Shown here: in pieces, positions 49,949-57,315 of the stretch
Numbering within the stretch: the stretch's first letter is position 1
How the letters are laid out: each line of letters starts with the position of its first letter
From: Micromonospora sp. NBC_00389
Lineage (GTDB): Bacteria; Actinomycetota; Actinomycetes; Mycobacteriales; Micromonosporaceae
Direction: 5' to 3'
Assembly: GCF_036059255.1 (NCBI RefSeq)
Contig: NZ_CP107947.1
Location: forward strand, 868,001-932,000
DNA length: 64,000 bases
Notes under the pieces: generated by a model
What the model was told of the DNA's origin: nothing
Seen by the model: only the letters and a program-made list of their open reading frames with translations
Databases searched by the model: none
Translations under genes and position numbers: made by a program

Positions 49949-50920
49949 GTGAGCGACGGCCAGGCCGTGGACACCGACCGGGTGGTCGTCGCGCTGGACG
50001 TCGGCGGCACCGGCATGAAGTGCGCCCTGGTCCGACCGGACGGCGTCGCGGTACACACCGAGCGGCACTCCACCGACGCCGCGCGCGGCCCGGCCGCCGT
50101 GGTCGGCACCATCCTGGACGTTGCCGAGGGGCTGGCCGGTAAGGCCCGCGCCGACGGGCTCACCCCGGTCGCGCTCGGCATCGCCGTGCCCGGGGTGGTG
50201 GACGAGGCGCGCGGGGTCGCGGTCTGGTCGGCGAACGTGGGCTTCCGGGACGTACCGCTGCGGGACCTGGCGGTGGCGCGGCTCGGCCTGCCCACGGCGC
50301 TCGGCCACGACGTGCGGGCCGGTGGCCTCGCCGAGGCCCGGCTCGGCGCCGGCCGCGGCACCGGCCACGTGCTCTTCGTGGCGATTGGCACCGGCATCGC
50401 CGCCGCGCACGTGGTCGACGGCACGGCCGCCGTCGGCGCTCACGGCGCTGCCGGGGAGATCGGCCACATCCTGGTACGTCCCGGCGGCCCGCGCTGCGGC
50501 TGCGGTCGGCCCGGCTGCCTGGAGGCGGTCGCCTCCGCCTCCGCGATCGGCCGCCGCTACGTGGAACTGGCCGGCGGGACGCCCGCCGAGCCGGTCACGG
50601 CGGCCGAGGTGGCCGAGCGGGCCGCAGCCGGCGAGCCGCTCGCGGGCCGGGTCTGGCAGGAGGCGGTCGAGGCGCTGGCCGACGGCCTGGCCTCCGGGCA
50701 GGCGCTGTTCGACGTGGCGACGATCGTGCTCGGCGGTGGCCTGGCGCAGGCCGGGCACCGGCTGCTCGACCCGCTGCGGACGGCGCTGCACGAACGAATG
50801 ACCTTCCACCGGGAGCCGCGGCTGGTCGCGGCAGCCCTCGGCGACGAGGCCGGCTGCCTCGGCGCCGCTCTGCTCGCCCTGGACGCCGCCGGCGTCCGTG
50901 ACCATCAGGAGAAGCGATGA
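49949..50920 (+). CDS. ROK-family sugar kinase
   Basis: 323 residues. ATP motif ALDVGGTGMKCALV, sugar-binding GHDVRAGGLAEARLG (catalytic Asp) and the ROK zinc motif CGCGRPGCLE preceded by GAAGEIGHILV. ROK kinases phosphorylate glucose, N-acetylglucosamine or N-acetylmannosamine; next to nagA, N-acetylglucosamine is favoured. The GTG at 49949 directly follows the hairpin; its stop overlaps nagA in ATGA. Confidence 0.9.
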   Translation: MSDGQAVDTDRVVVALDVGGTGMKCALVRPDGVAVHTERHSTDAARGPAAVVGTILDVAEGLAGKARADGLTPVALGIAVPGVVDEARGVAVWSANVGFRDVPLRDLAVARLGLPTALGHDVRAGGLAEARLGAGRGTGHVLFVAIGTGIAAAHVVDGTAAVGAHGAAGEIGHILVRPGGPRCGCGRPGCLEAVASASAIGRRYVELAGGTPAEPVTAAEVAERAAAGEPLAGRVWQEAVEALADGLASGQALFDVATIVLGGGLAQAGHRLLDPLRTALHERMTFHREPRLVAAALGDEAGCLGAALLALDAAGVRDHQEKR

Positions 50921-52026
50921 CCGTGCGGGTGAACGGCCGAGTGGTGACCCCGACCGGTGTCATCCGGCAGGGCTGCGTCGAGTGGGACGGCGACCGGATC
51001 ACTGCGGTGGCCGAATACCCGTCGGTCCGCGACGGGCACTGGATCCTGCCCGGCTTCGTCGACATGCACACCCACGGCGGCGGCGGGCACACCTTCACCA
51101 CCGGGGACGCCGACCAGGCCCGGTCCGCGGCGGCGTTCCATCTGGGCCACGGCACCACCACTCTGCTGGCCAGCCTGGTCAGCGCACCCTTCCCGCTGAT
51201 GCGCGCGGCCACCGAGGCGTTCGCACCGCTGGTCGACGCGGGCGTGCTGGCGGGCATCCACTTCGAGGGGCCCTACCTCTCCGCCGTCCGCTGTGGGGCG
51301 CAGAACCCGGAGTACCTCCGCGACCCGTCCACCGACGAGCTGGCCGAGTTGATCGAGCTGGGTGGGGGCGGGATCCGGATGGTCACCCTCGCCCCTGAGC
51401 GGGACGGCGCGCTGGAGGCGATCAAGCTGCTCACCGCCCACCGGGTGGTGGCCGCGGTGGGCCACACCGACGCCACCTACGAGCAGACCCGCGCCGCGAT
51501 CGCCGCCGGCGCCAGCGTCGGCACCCACCTGTTCAACGGCATGCGGCCGGTGCACCACCGCGAGCCCGGCCCGGTGGTGGCCCTGCTCGACGCACCCACC
51601 GTGGTCTGCGAGCTGGTCGCCGACGGGGTGCACCTGCACGACGGCATGCTGACCTTCGCCACCACGACCGCCGGCCCGGACCGGGCCGCGCTGATCACCG
51701 ACGCGATGGCCGCCGCCGGTATGCCCGACGGCGAGTACGAGCTGGGCGGTCAGGTCGTCACCGTGGCCGACGGGGTGGCCCGGCTGGCCCGCGACGGAGC
51801 GATCGCCGGCAGCACCCTGACCATGGACGCGGCGCTGCGGCACGCCGTGGAGGCCGGGATCCCGATCGCCGACGCGACGCGGATGGTGGCCACCACCCCG
51901 GCCCGCGCCATCGGCCTGGGCGACCGGGTGGGCTCCCTTCAGGTCGGCCTCCGCGCCGACCTGGTGGTGCTCGACGAGGACCTGAACGTGGTCCGGGTGC
52001 TGCGCGGCGGCTCCTGGGTGGAGTGA
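50917..52026 (+). CDS. nagA: N-acetylglucosamine-6-phosphate deacetylase
   Basis: 369 residues of the amidohydrolase superfamily. Metal ligands: H-T-H in GFVDMHTHGGGGHTF, Glu in IHFEGPYL, His in AVGHTDATYEQ and GTHLFNGM, with the catalytic Asp in LITDAMAAAGMP. It deacetylates GlcNAc-6-phosphate to glucosamine-6-phosphate, after the kinase and before deamination or isomerisation by the SIS protein. ATGA overlap with the kinase gene indicates coupled translation. Confidence 0.95.
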   Translation: MTVRVNGRVVTPTGVIRQGCVEWDGDRITAVAEYPSVRDGHWILPGFVDMHTHGGGGHTFTTGDADQARSAAAFHLGHGTTTLLASLVSAPFPLMRAATEAFAPLVDAGVLAGIHFEGPYLSAVRCGAQNPEYLRDPSTDELAELIELGGGGIRMVTLAPERDGALEAIKLLTAHRVVAAVGHTDATYEQTRAAIAAGASVGTHLFNGMRPVHHREPGPVVALLDAPTVVCELVADGVHLHDGMLTFATTTAGPDRAALITDAMAAAGMPDGEYELGGQVVTVADGVARLARDGAIAGSTLTMDAALRHAVEAGIPIADATRMVATTPARAIGLGDRVGSLQVGLRADLVVLDEDLNVVRVLRGGSWVE

Positions 52027-52079
52027 CGGGCGCTCTGCCCGGCCTGGCGGCACCGGCGAATCCGAAGCCCAGGCTCGGG

Positions 52080-53303
52080 TCAACCGAGGGTGGAGACCTC
52101 GACGCCGAGCACGGCCTGCTCGTCGGGGCGGTGCACCAGCACGTCGGCCAGGTACGACTGGACCGCGTGGCGCATCCCGACGTCCCGGCCGGCCCGCTCG
52201 GAGAGCAGCCACTTGTGCTCGATGATCTGCGCGAACAGCTCCTGCGGCTCCAGCTTGCGGCGCAGGTGCGCGGGCACCGCCCGGACCACCGGCTCGAAGA
52301 CCTCGGTGAGCCAGCGGTGCGCCGCCTGCTGCTCGTCGTTCAGGTCGCTCTCCGCCCGGTAGGCGTCCAGGTCGTTGAGCAGCTTGCGCGCCTGGTTCTC
52401 CTCGGCGTCCAACCCGGTGAGTCGCAGCAGCCGCCGGGTGTGGTAGCCGGCGTCGACCACCTTCGGCCGGACCAGGTAACGCCCGTTGTCAATGGTCGAC
52501 ATGGCCACCTCGGCCACGTCGAAGCCCAGGTCGTTGAGGCGGCGGATCCGGCCCTCGATGTCGTGCCGGGCCTCCCGCTCGACCGCCTGCTCGTAGGTGA
52601 TCTCGTGCCAGAGCCGCTCGTAGCGCTGCACGACCTCCTCGCAGACCAGCTCCGGGTCGATGGACTCGTGCAGCAGACCAGCGGCCTGCAGGTCCAGTGC
52701 CTCGCCAAAGATGTTGACCCGGGCGATCTCCAGATCCTCGCCGCGCTGGCCGTTGGAGAGTGAGTTGTGCAGCGCGCCCGTCTCCGCGTCCACCAGGTAC
52801 GCCGCGAAGGCGCCCGCATCCCGCCGGAACAGCGTGTTGGACAGCGAGCAGTCGCCCCAGAAGAAACCGGTCAGGTGCATCCGCACGATCAGCGCGGCGA
52901 GCGCGTCGAGCAGCCGGCTCATCGTCTCCGGCCGCAGGGTGTGTGAGAAGAGCGCCCGGTAGGGCAGTGAGAACTGCAGGTGCCGGGTGATCAGCACCGA
53001 TTCGAGGGGTTCCCCGTCCTCGGTCTGCCGGTCGGCGACCACCGCCACGGCCTCGACCGACGGGAAGTCGATCCGCTCCAGGGCCCGGAGCAGGTCGTAC
53101 TCCCGTTCGGCGATCCGCTCGCGAGTCTCCTTGAACGCGTAGACGTACTCACCCAGCCGGACGAACCGGACGATGTGTCGGGAGATGCCCTGCGGCAGGG
53201 CCACCAGGTGCTGGGCAGGCCACTCCTCCAGCGGTGTCGACCAGGGCAGGTCGAGCAGCGCCGGGTCCACGAGGGCAGACGTGATCCGCACGGGCACAAG
53301 CAT
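52080..53303 (-). CDS. DUF4032 protein with kinase-like N-terminus
   Basis: 407 residues. The first half resembles a RIO/lipopolysaccharide-kinase-type fold: YVYAFKETRERIAEREYDLL (Lys and Glu), LAALIVRMHLTGFFWGDCSL (catalytic-loop-like HLTGFFWGD) and AAYLVDAETGALH (D-A-E in place of D-F-G). The second half is the DUF4032 domain. No substrate is known. ATG at 53303 has GGGGGAG 7 nt upstream; an upstream in-frame extension is not supported. Confidence 0.85.
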   Translation of the reverse strand: MLVPVRITSALVDPALLDLPWSTPLEEWPAQHLVALPQGISRHIVRFVRLGEYVYAFKETRERIAEREYDLLRALERIDFPSVEAVAVVADRQTEDGEPLESVLITRHLQFSLPYRALFSHTLRPETMSRLLDALAALIVRMHLTGFFWGDCSLSNTLFRRDAGAFAAYLVDAETGALHNSLSNGQRGEDLEIARVNIFGEALDLQAAGLLHESIDPELVCEEVVQRYERLWHEITYEQAVEREARHDIEGRIRRLNDLGFDVAEVAMSTIDNGRYLVRPKVVDAGYHTRRLLRLTGLDAEENQARKLLNDLDAYRAESDLNDEQQAAHRWLTEVFEPVVRAVPAHLRRKLEPQELFAQIIEHKWLLSERAGRDVGMRHAVQSYLADVLVHRPDEQAVLGVEVSTLG

Positions 53304-53379
53304 GACTGGTCTCCCCCCACATCCGCCTCTCATCGTGGCTGGGCACACAGCGCGGGACGGCGGCCTCGCCCGGTGCCGG

Positions 53380-53385
53380 TAGCGT
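53380..53385 (+). promoter_or_regulatory. -10 box of the PAP2 gene (leaderless)
   Basis: TAGCGT lies 6 nt before the GTG at 53392. Confidence 0.5.
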
Positions 53386-53391
53386 GGTCGC

Positions 53392-54159
53392 GTGCGGGAG
53401 ACCACAGCGGTACGACGTCACCTGCGGCTACGGCCGGTCCGGCCGGCCGGCTGGTGGTTCGATGCCCTGCTGCTGGTGGGGCTGGTCGGGCTGACCGTGG
53501 CGCTCGCCGCGGACCAGTTCTTCGGGCTGGACCGGGCGGTCGCCGACTGGGCCGACGGGCATCGGCCGGCAGTCGCTTACTGGGTTGCCCGGGTGCTGAA
53601 CCTGCTCGGCCAGGGCACCCCGCTGACCTTGATCGCCGCCGGGCTGGGTGTGTTGCTGGCCGTCCGGCTCCGGTCGCTGCGCCCGGTCCTGCCGCCGGTG
53701 GTCGCGTTCGGGCTGACCTATCTGACCATCGGCCCGCTCAAGGTGTGGACCGCCCGGGCGGCGCCGAGCGCGAGCGTCAAGGAGCCCTACCTGCCACCCG
53801 AGCAGACCCTGCCGCTGTTCCACGACGACCTGCCGGTCCGGTTCGCCCAGTCCTACCCGTCGGGGCACGTCGCCAACGCGATCGTCTGGTACGGCGTCAT
53901 AGCGTTGCTGCTCGTCCCGCTGGCGCGCAGCTTCGGCCGGCAACTGCCGGCCCGGCTGGTCATCGTGATCCGCGTGGTGCCGCCCCTGGTGGTGCTCACC
54001 ACCACCACCTACCTGGGCTGGCACTGGCTGACCGACTCGGTGGCCGGGCTGCTGCTCGGGCTGATCCTGGACCGGCTGCTGCACCGGGCACCGTGGGACA
54101 ACCTGCCGCTGCCCGGCCGGCTACGCCAGTGGGACCGGCCGTTCACCTCGTACCCCTAG
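53392..54159 (+). CDS. PAP2-family membrane phosphatase
   Basis: 255 residues and about six helices. Motif 2 is intact (SYPSGHVANAI, with the nucleophile-assisting His) and motif 3 keeps the catalytic His and Asp in TTTYLGWHWLTDSVAG. Motif 1 is altered: KVWTARAAPSAS has Ala where the usual K-x6-R-P arginine stands. PAP2 enzymes remove phosphate from lipid phosphates such as undecaprenyl-PP or phosphatidate; reduced activity or a different substrate is possible. The stop is 10 bp before the start of the permease gene. Confidence 0.82.
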   Translation: MRETTAVRRHLRLRPVRPAGWWFDALLLVGLVGLTVALAADQFFGLDRAVADWADGHRPAVAYWVARVLNLLGQGTPLTLIAAGLGVLLAVRLRSLRPVLPPVVAFGLTYLTIGPLKVWTARAAPSASVKEPYLPPEQTLPLFHDDLPVRFAQSYPSGHVANAIVWYGVIALLLVPLARSFGRQLPARLVIVIRVVPPLVVLTTTTYLGWHWLTDSVAGLLLGLILDRLLHRAPWDNLPLPGRLRQWDRPFTSYP

Positions 54160-54162
54160 GGT
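54157..54162 (+). promoter_or_regulatory. -10 box of the APC permease gene (leaderless)
   Basis: TAGGGT overlaps the last bases of the PAP2 stop codon and lies 7 nt before the GTG at 54170. Confidence 0.5.
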
Positions 54163-54169
54163 GCGGCGG

Positions 54170-55408
54170 GTGAATCACCTGGCGCGACGGCTCGACGTAC
54201 CCGATGCGGTGGTCATCGGGTTGGGCTCGATGCTCGGCGCGGGCGTCTTCGTGGTCTTCGGCCCGGCCGCGGCGGCGGCCGGCGGCGCCGGCCTGCTGCC
54301 CGCTCTGGTGCTCGCCGGCTTCATCGCCTTCTGCAACGCGACCAGTTCGGCCCGACTGGCGGCCCGCTATCCGGAGTCCGGCGGGACCTACGTCTACGGA
54401 CGGGAGCGCCTCGGGCCGCTGGCCGGCTTCGTGGCCGGTTGGGGCTTCGTCGTCGGCAAGACGGCGAGCTGCGCGGCGATGGCGCTGACCATCGGGGCCT
54501 ACCTGTGGCCGGGTCAGGCCCGGCTGGTCGCGGTCAGCGCGGTCCTCGCGGTCACCGCGGTGAACCTGCGCGGCATCGGCAAGACGGCAACCGCGACCAA
54601 GGCCCTGGTCGCGCTGGTACTCGCGGTGCTGGCCCTGGTCGCGGTCGTCGGCGTCGCCGGTGGCGACCTGGCGCTGGACCGGCTCGGCGATCCCGGTGGC
54701 TCCGGCCGGGGCGTGCTCACCGCCGCCGGGCTGCTGTTCTTCGCCTTCGCCGGGTACGCCCGGATCGCCACGCTCGGCGAGGAGGTCCGTGATCCGCGCC
54801 GGACCATCCCCCGCGCGGTGCCGCTGGCGCTCGGCGTGGTGCTCGCGATCTACCTGGTGCTGGCCGTGGTCACGCTCGGCGTGCTCGGCCCCGACCGGCT
54901 GGCCGACTCCGCCGCGCCCCTGGTCGACGTGGTGACCGCCGCCGGGCTACCCGGCCTGGCCTGGGTGGTCCGCGCCGGGGCCACCATCGCCGTCATCGGA
55001 GTGCTGCTGTCCCTGGTCGCCGGGGTCGGCCGGACCACCCTGGCGATGGCGCGCCGCCGCGACCTGCCCGGCGCGCTGGCCGCCGTACACCCCGTACGCC
55101 AGGTGCCGCACCGGGCCGAGGTGGCCGTGGCCGCCGTGGTGATCCTGGTGGTGCTGCTCGGCGACGTGCGGGACGCGATCGGCTTCTCCAGCTGCACCGT
55201 GCTCGTCTACTACGCGATCACCAACGCGGCAGCGCTGACGCTGGGCCGAGAGCCGGGGCGGAAGCTGCCGGTTCAGGTACTCGCCGGCCTGGGCCTGGTC
55301 GGCTGCCTGCTGCTCGCGGTCAACCTGCCACTGAGCAGCGTCCTCGCCGGCTTCGGAGTGCTCGCCGTCGGCGCCGCCTGGTACGCGCTACGGCCTGGTC
55401 GCCGCTGA
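54170..55408 (+). CDS. APC-family amino acid permease
   Basis: 412 residues with 12 hydrophobic helices. The start of the first core helix, AVVIGLGSMLGAGVFVVFGP, is the G-S-G/M-x-G-x-G-I/V-F unwound segment that binds the amino acid backbone, and the loop with RYPESGGTYVYGRE follows the second helix. FAFAGYARIATLGEEVRDPR, then RTIPRA, is the usual helix 6 region. The substrate is unknown. The GTG at 54170 is preferred over 54161 on the -10 box. Confidence 0.87.
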   Translation: MNHLARRLDVPDAVVIGLGSMLGAGVFVVFGPAAAAAGGAGLLPALVLAGFIAFCNATSSARLAARYPESGGTYVYGRERLGPLAGFVAGWGFVVGKTASCAAMALTIGAYLWPGQARLVAVSAVLAVTAVNLRGIGKTATATKALVALVLAVLALVAVVGVAGGDLALDRLGDPGGSGRGVLTAAGLLFFAFAGYARIATLGEEVRDPRRTIPRAVPLALGVVLAIYLVLAVVTLGVLGPDRLADSAAPLVDVVTAAGLPGLAWVVRAGATIAVIGVLLSLVAGVGRTTLAMARRRDLPGALAAVHPVRQVPHRAEVAVAAVVILVVLLGDVRDAIGFSSCTVLVYYAITNAAALTLGREPGRKLPVQVLAGLGLVGCLLLAVNLPLSSVLAGFGVLAVGAAWYALRPGRR

Positions 55409-55440
55409 CCCGAGGAGGCCACCGGCGACCAGGGGTCAGC
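55404..55440. terminator. Hairpin containing both stop codons of two convergent genes
   Basis: GCTGACCC (55404-55411) pairs with GGGTCAGC (55433-55440). The left arm holds the TGA of the permease gene and the right arm the TGA of the ABC permease gene on the other strand. Confidence 0.65.
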
Positions 55441-56299
55441 GACTCAGCCGCTGGTAGCGGCGCACTGCCAGCGGAGCGAACGTCGCGATCAGCAGCACTG
55501 GCCACACCACCGCCAACAGCATCGCGTTCTCTGCCGGCCAGGAGTCGCCACCCAGGCCCGGATTGCCGAACAGTTGGCGGATCGCCGCGACGGTGGCCGA
55601 CAGCGGGTTCCACTCCGAGATCGCGCCGATCCACGGCGGCATGAGCTCGGGCGACACGAACACGTTGGAGATCGCGGTGAGCGGGAACGCCGCCGGGAAG
55701 ACGATCACGCCGACCGTGTCCGGATTGCGGACCAGCAACGCCAGGTAGATGCCGATCCAGGTGATCGAGACCCGCAGCAGTAGGAGGAGCCCGACGGCGA
55801 GCAACGCCCGGCCCACGCCCTCTCGCCACTGCCACCCGACGAGCAGGCCACAGACCAGCAGGGTGGCCATCTCCAGCAGGGCGCGGAGCAGATCGGCGGC
55901 ACTGCGGCCGGTCATGAGGGCGGAACGCGCCATCGGCATCGACCGGAACCGGTCCACGACACCCCGACTGAGGTCGAGCGCCACGCCGGTCGCGGTGGCG
56001 CCAAGCCCGTACAGCATCGTCATCACGAAGACCCCGGGCAGCAGGAACTCGCGATAGTTGCCGCCGCCCGGCACCTGCATGCCGCTGCCGAACACGTAGC
56101 CGAAGACGAGCACGAACATGATCGGCAGCGAGAAGTAGAGGATCAGCTCCTCCGGCGCACGGATCACGTGGATCATGTTGCGCCTGGTCATTGTCCAGCC
56201 GTCGGTGATCGCGGCACCCAACCGCGCCAGCGGCGTACGCGCGGGCACCGGCGGGACCGTGGTGGCCGCCGTTTCGACCGATCGGATCGCAGTGGTCAT
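55436..56299 (-). CDS. DrrB-type ABC-2 exporter permease
   Basis: 287 residues with six helices. The N-terminal ALTRRNMIHVIRAPEELILY-like stretch (TRRNMIHVIRAPEELILY), LPGVFVMTMLYGLGATATGV, RSMPMARSALMTGRSAADLL and VSPELMPPWIGAISEWNPLS are DrrB/ABC2_membrane signatures. With the adjacent ATPase it should export a hydrophobic drug or lipid. The ATG overlaps the ATPase stop in ATGA. Confidence 0.9.
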   Translation of the reverse strand: MTTAIRSVETAATTVPPVPARTPLARLGAAITDGWTMTRRNMIHVIRAPEELILYFSLPIMFVLVFGYVFGSGMQVPGGGNYREFLLPGVFVMTMLYGLGATATGVALDLSRGVVDRFRSMPMARSALMTGRSAADLLRALLEMATLLVCGLLVGWQWREGVGRALLAVGLLLLLRVSITWIGIYLALLVRNPDTVGVIVFPAAFPLTAISNVFVSPELMPPWIGAISEWNPLSATVAAIRQLFGNPGLGGDSWPAENAMLLAVVWPVLLIATFAPLAVRRYQRLSR

Positions 56300-57285
56300 G
56301 CCGCGTCCACCTTTCCTCCGGCGCCGACGGGCACGCGGGCTTCGTCGGGGCGGTGCCCGGTCAGGTGCAGGAACGCCTCGTCCAGCGTCGCGCGGCGCAG
56401 GCCGATGTCCTCGACCGCGATCCCCGCGTCGTCCAACGCCCGCACCACGTCGACCAGCCCGGTGACCCGGTCGGTCACCGGCGCGCTGAGCCGCCGGATC
56501 TCCGGATCGCGCTCGGGCTCCGCGCCGCAGATCCGGGTCACGATGCGGGCAGCCTGGGTCAGGTCGGCCACGTCGCGCACCACCACCTCGACCCGGTCAC
56601 CGCCGGTCATCGACTTCAGCTCGTCCGGTGAGCCCTCGGCCACCACCCGACCGGCGTCGATCACCGAGATCCGGTTGGCGAGTTGGTCGGCCTCCTCCAG
56701 GTACTGCGTGGTGAGCAGCACCGTGGTCCCGTCCGCGACCAGGGTGCGGACGAGGTCCCACACCTGGTTGCGGCTGCGCGGGTCCAGGCCGGTCGTCGGC
56801 TCGTCGAGGAAGAGAACGCGCGGCGTGCGGATCAGGCTGGCGGCGAGGTCCAGCCGGCGGCGCATCCCACCCGAATACTCACCGGCGGACCGACTCGCCG
56901 CCTCGTCGAGCCCGAACCGTTCCAGCAGTTCGTCGGCTCGTTGGCGGGCCGCCCGTCGGCCGAGCCGGAACAGCCGGCCGAACAGCTCCAGGTTCTGCCG
57001 GCCGCTGAGGGTCTCGTCGACGGCGGCGTACTGCCCGGTCAGCCCGATCCGGGCACGCACCTCGTCCGGCTGACGCCGCACGTCGTATCCGGCCACAGTG
57101 GCCCTGCCGGCGTCGAAGTGCAGCAGCGTGGCAAGGATCCGTACGGCCGTCGTCTTCCCGGCGCCGTTCGGTCCCAGCAGTCCGTGCACCGCGCCGGTCG
57201 GTACGGTCAGGTCAAACGTGTCGAGCGCGTGGGTCGGGCCGTACCGCTTGCCCAGCCCTTCGGCGACCACGTCGAATGTCGTCAT
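56296..57285 (-). CDS. DrrA-type ABC exporter ATPase
   Basis: 329 residues. Walker A GPNGAGKTTAVRIL, Q-loop GLTGQYAAVDE, signature EYSGGMRRRLDLAASL, Walker B VLFLDEPTTGLDP, and the DrrA-specific C-terminal domain with LRRATLDEAFLHLTGH. Exports antibiotics such as daunorubicin in relatives. GGGGG precedes the ATG at 57285. The regulator gene stops 30 bp upstream on the same strand, so the three genes form an operon. Confidence 0.92.
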   Translation of the reverse strand: MTTFDVVAEGLGKRYGPTHALDTFDLTVPTGAVHGLLGPNGAGKTTAVRILATLLHFDAGRATVAGYDVRRQPDEVRARIGLTGQYAAVDETLSGRQNLELFGRLFRLGRRAARQRADELLERFGLDEAASRSAGEYSGGMRRRLDLAASLIRTPRVLFLDEPTTGLDPRSRNQVWDLVRTLVADGTTVLLTTQYLEEADQLANRISVIDAGRVVAEGSPDELKSMTGGDRVEVVVRDVADLTQAARIVTRICGAEPERDPEIRRLSAPVTDRVTGLVDVVRALDDAGIAVEDIGLRRATLDEAFLHLTGHRPDEARVPVGAGGKVDAA

Positions 57286-57315
57286 GCCCCCACGGTGCGG
57301 TCGGGCGCTGACGGC

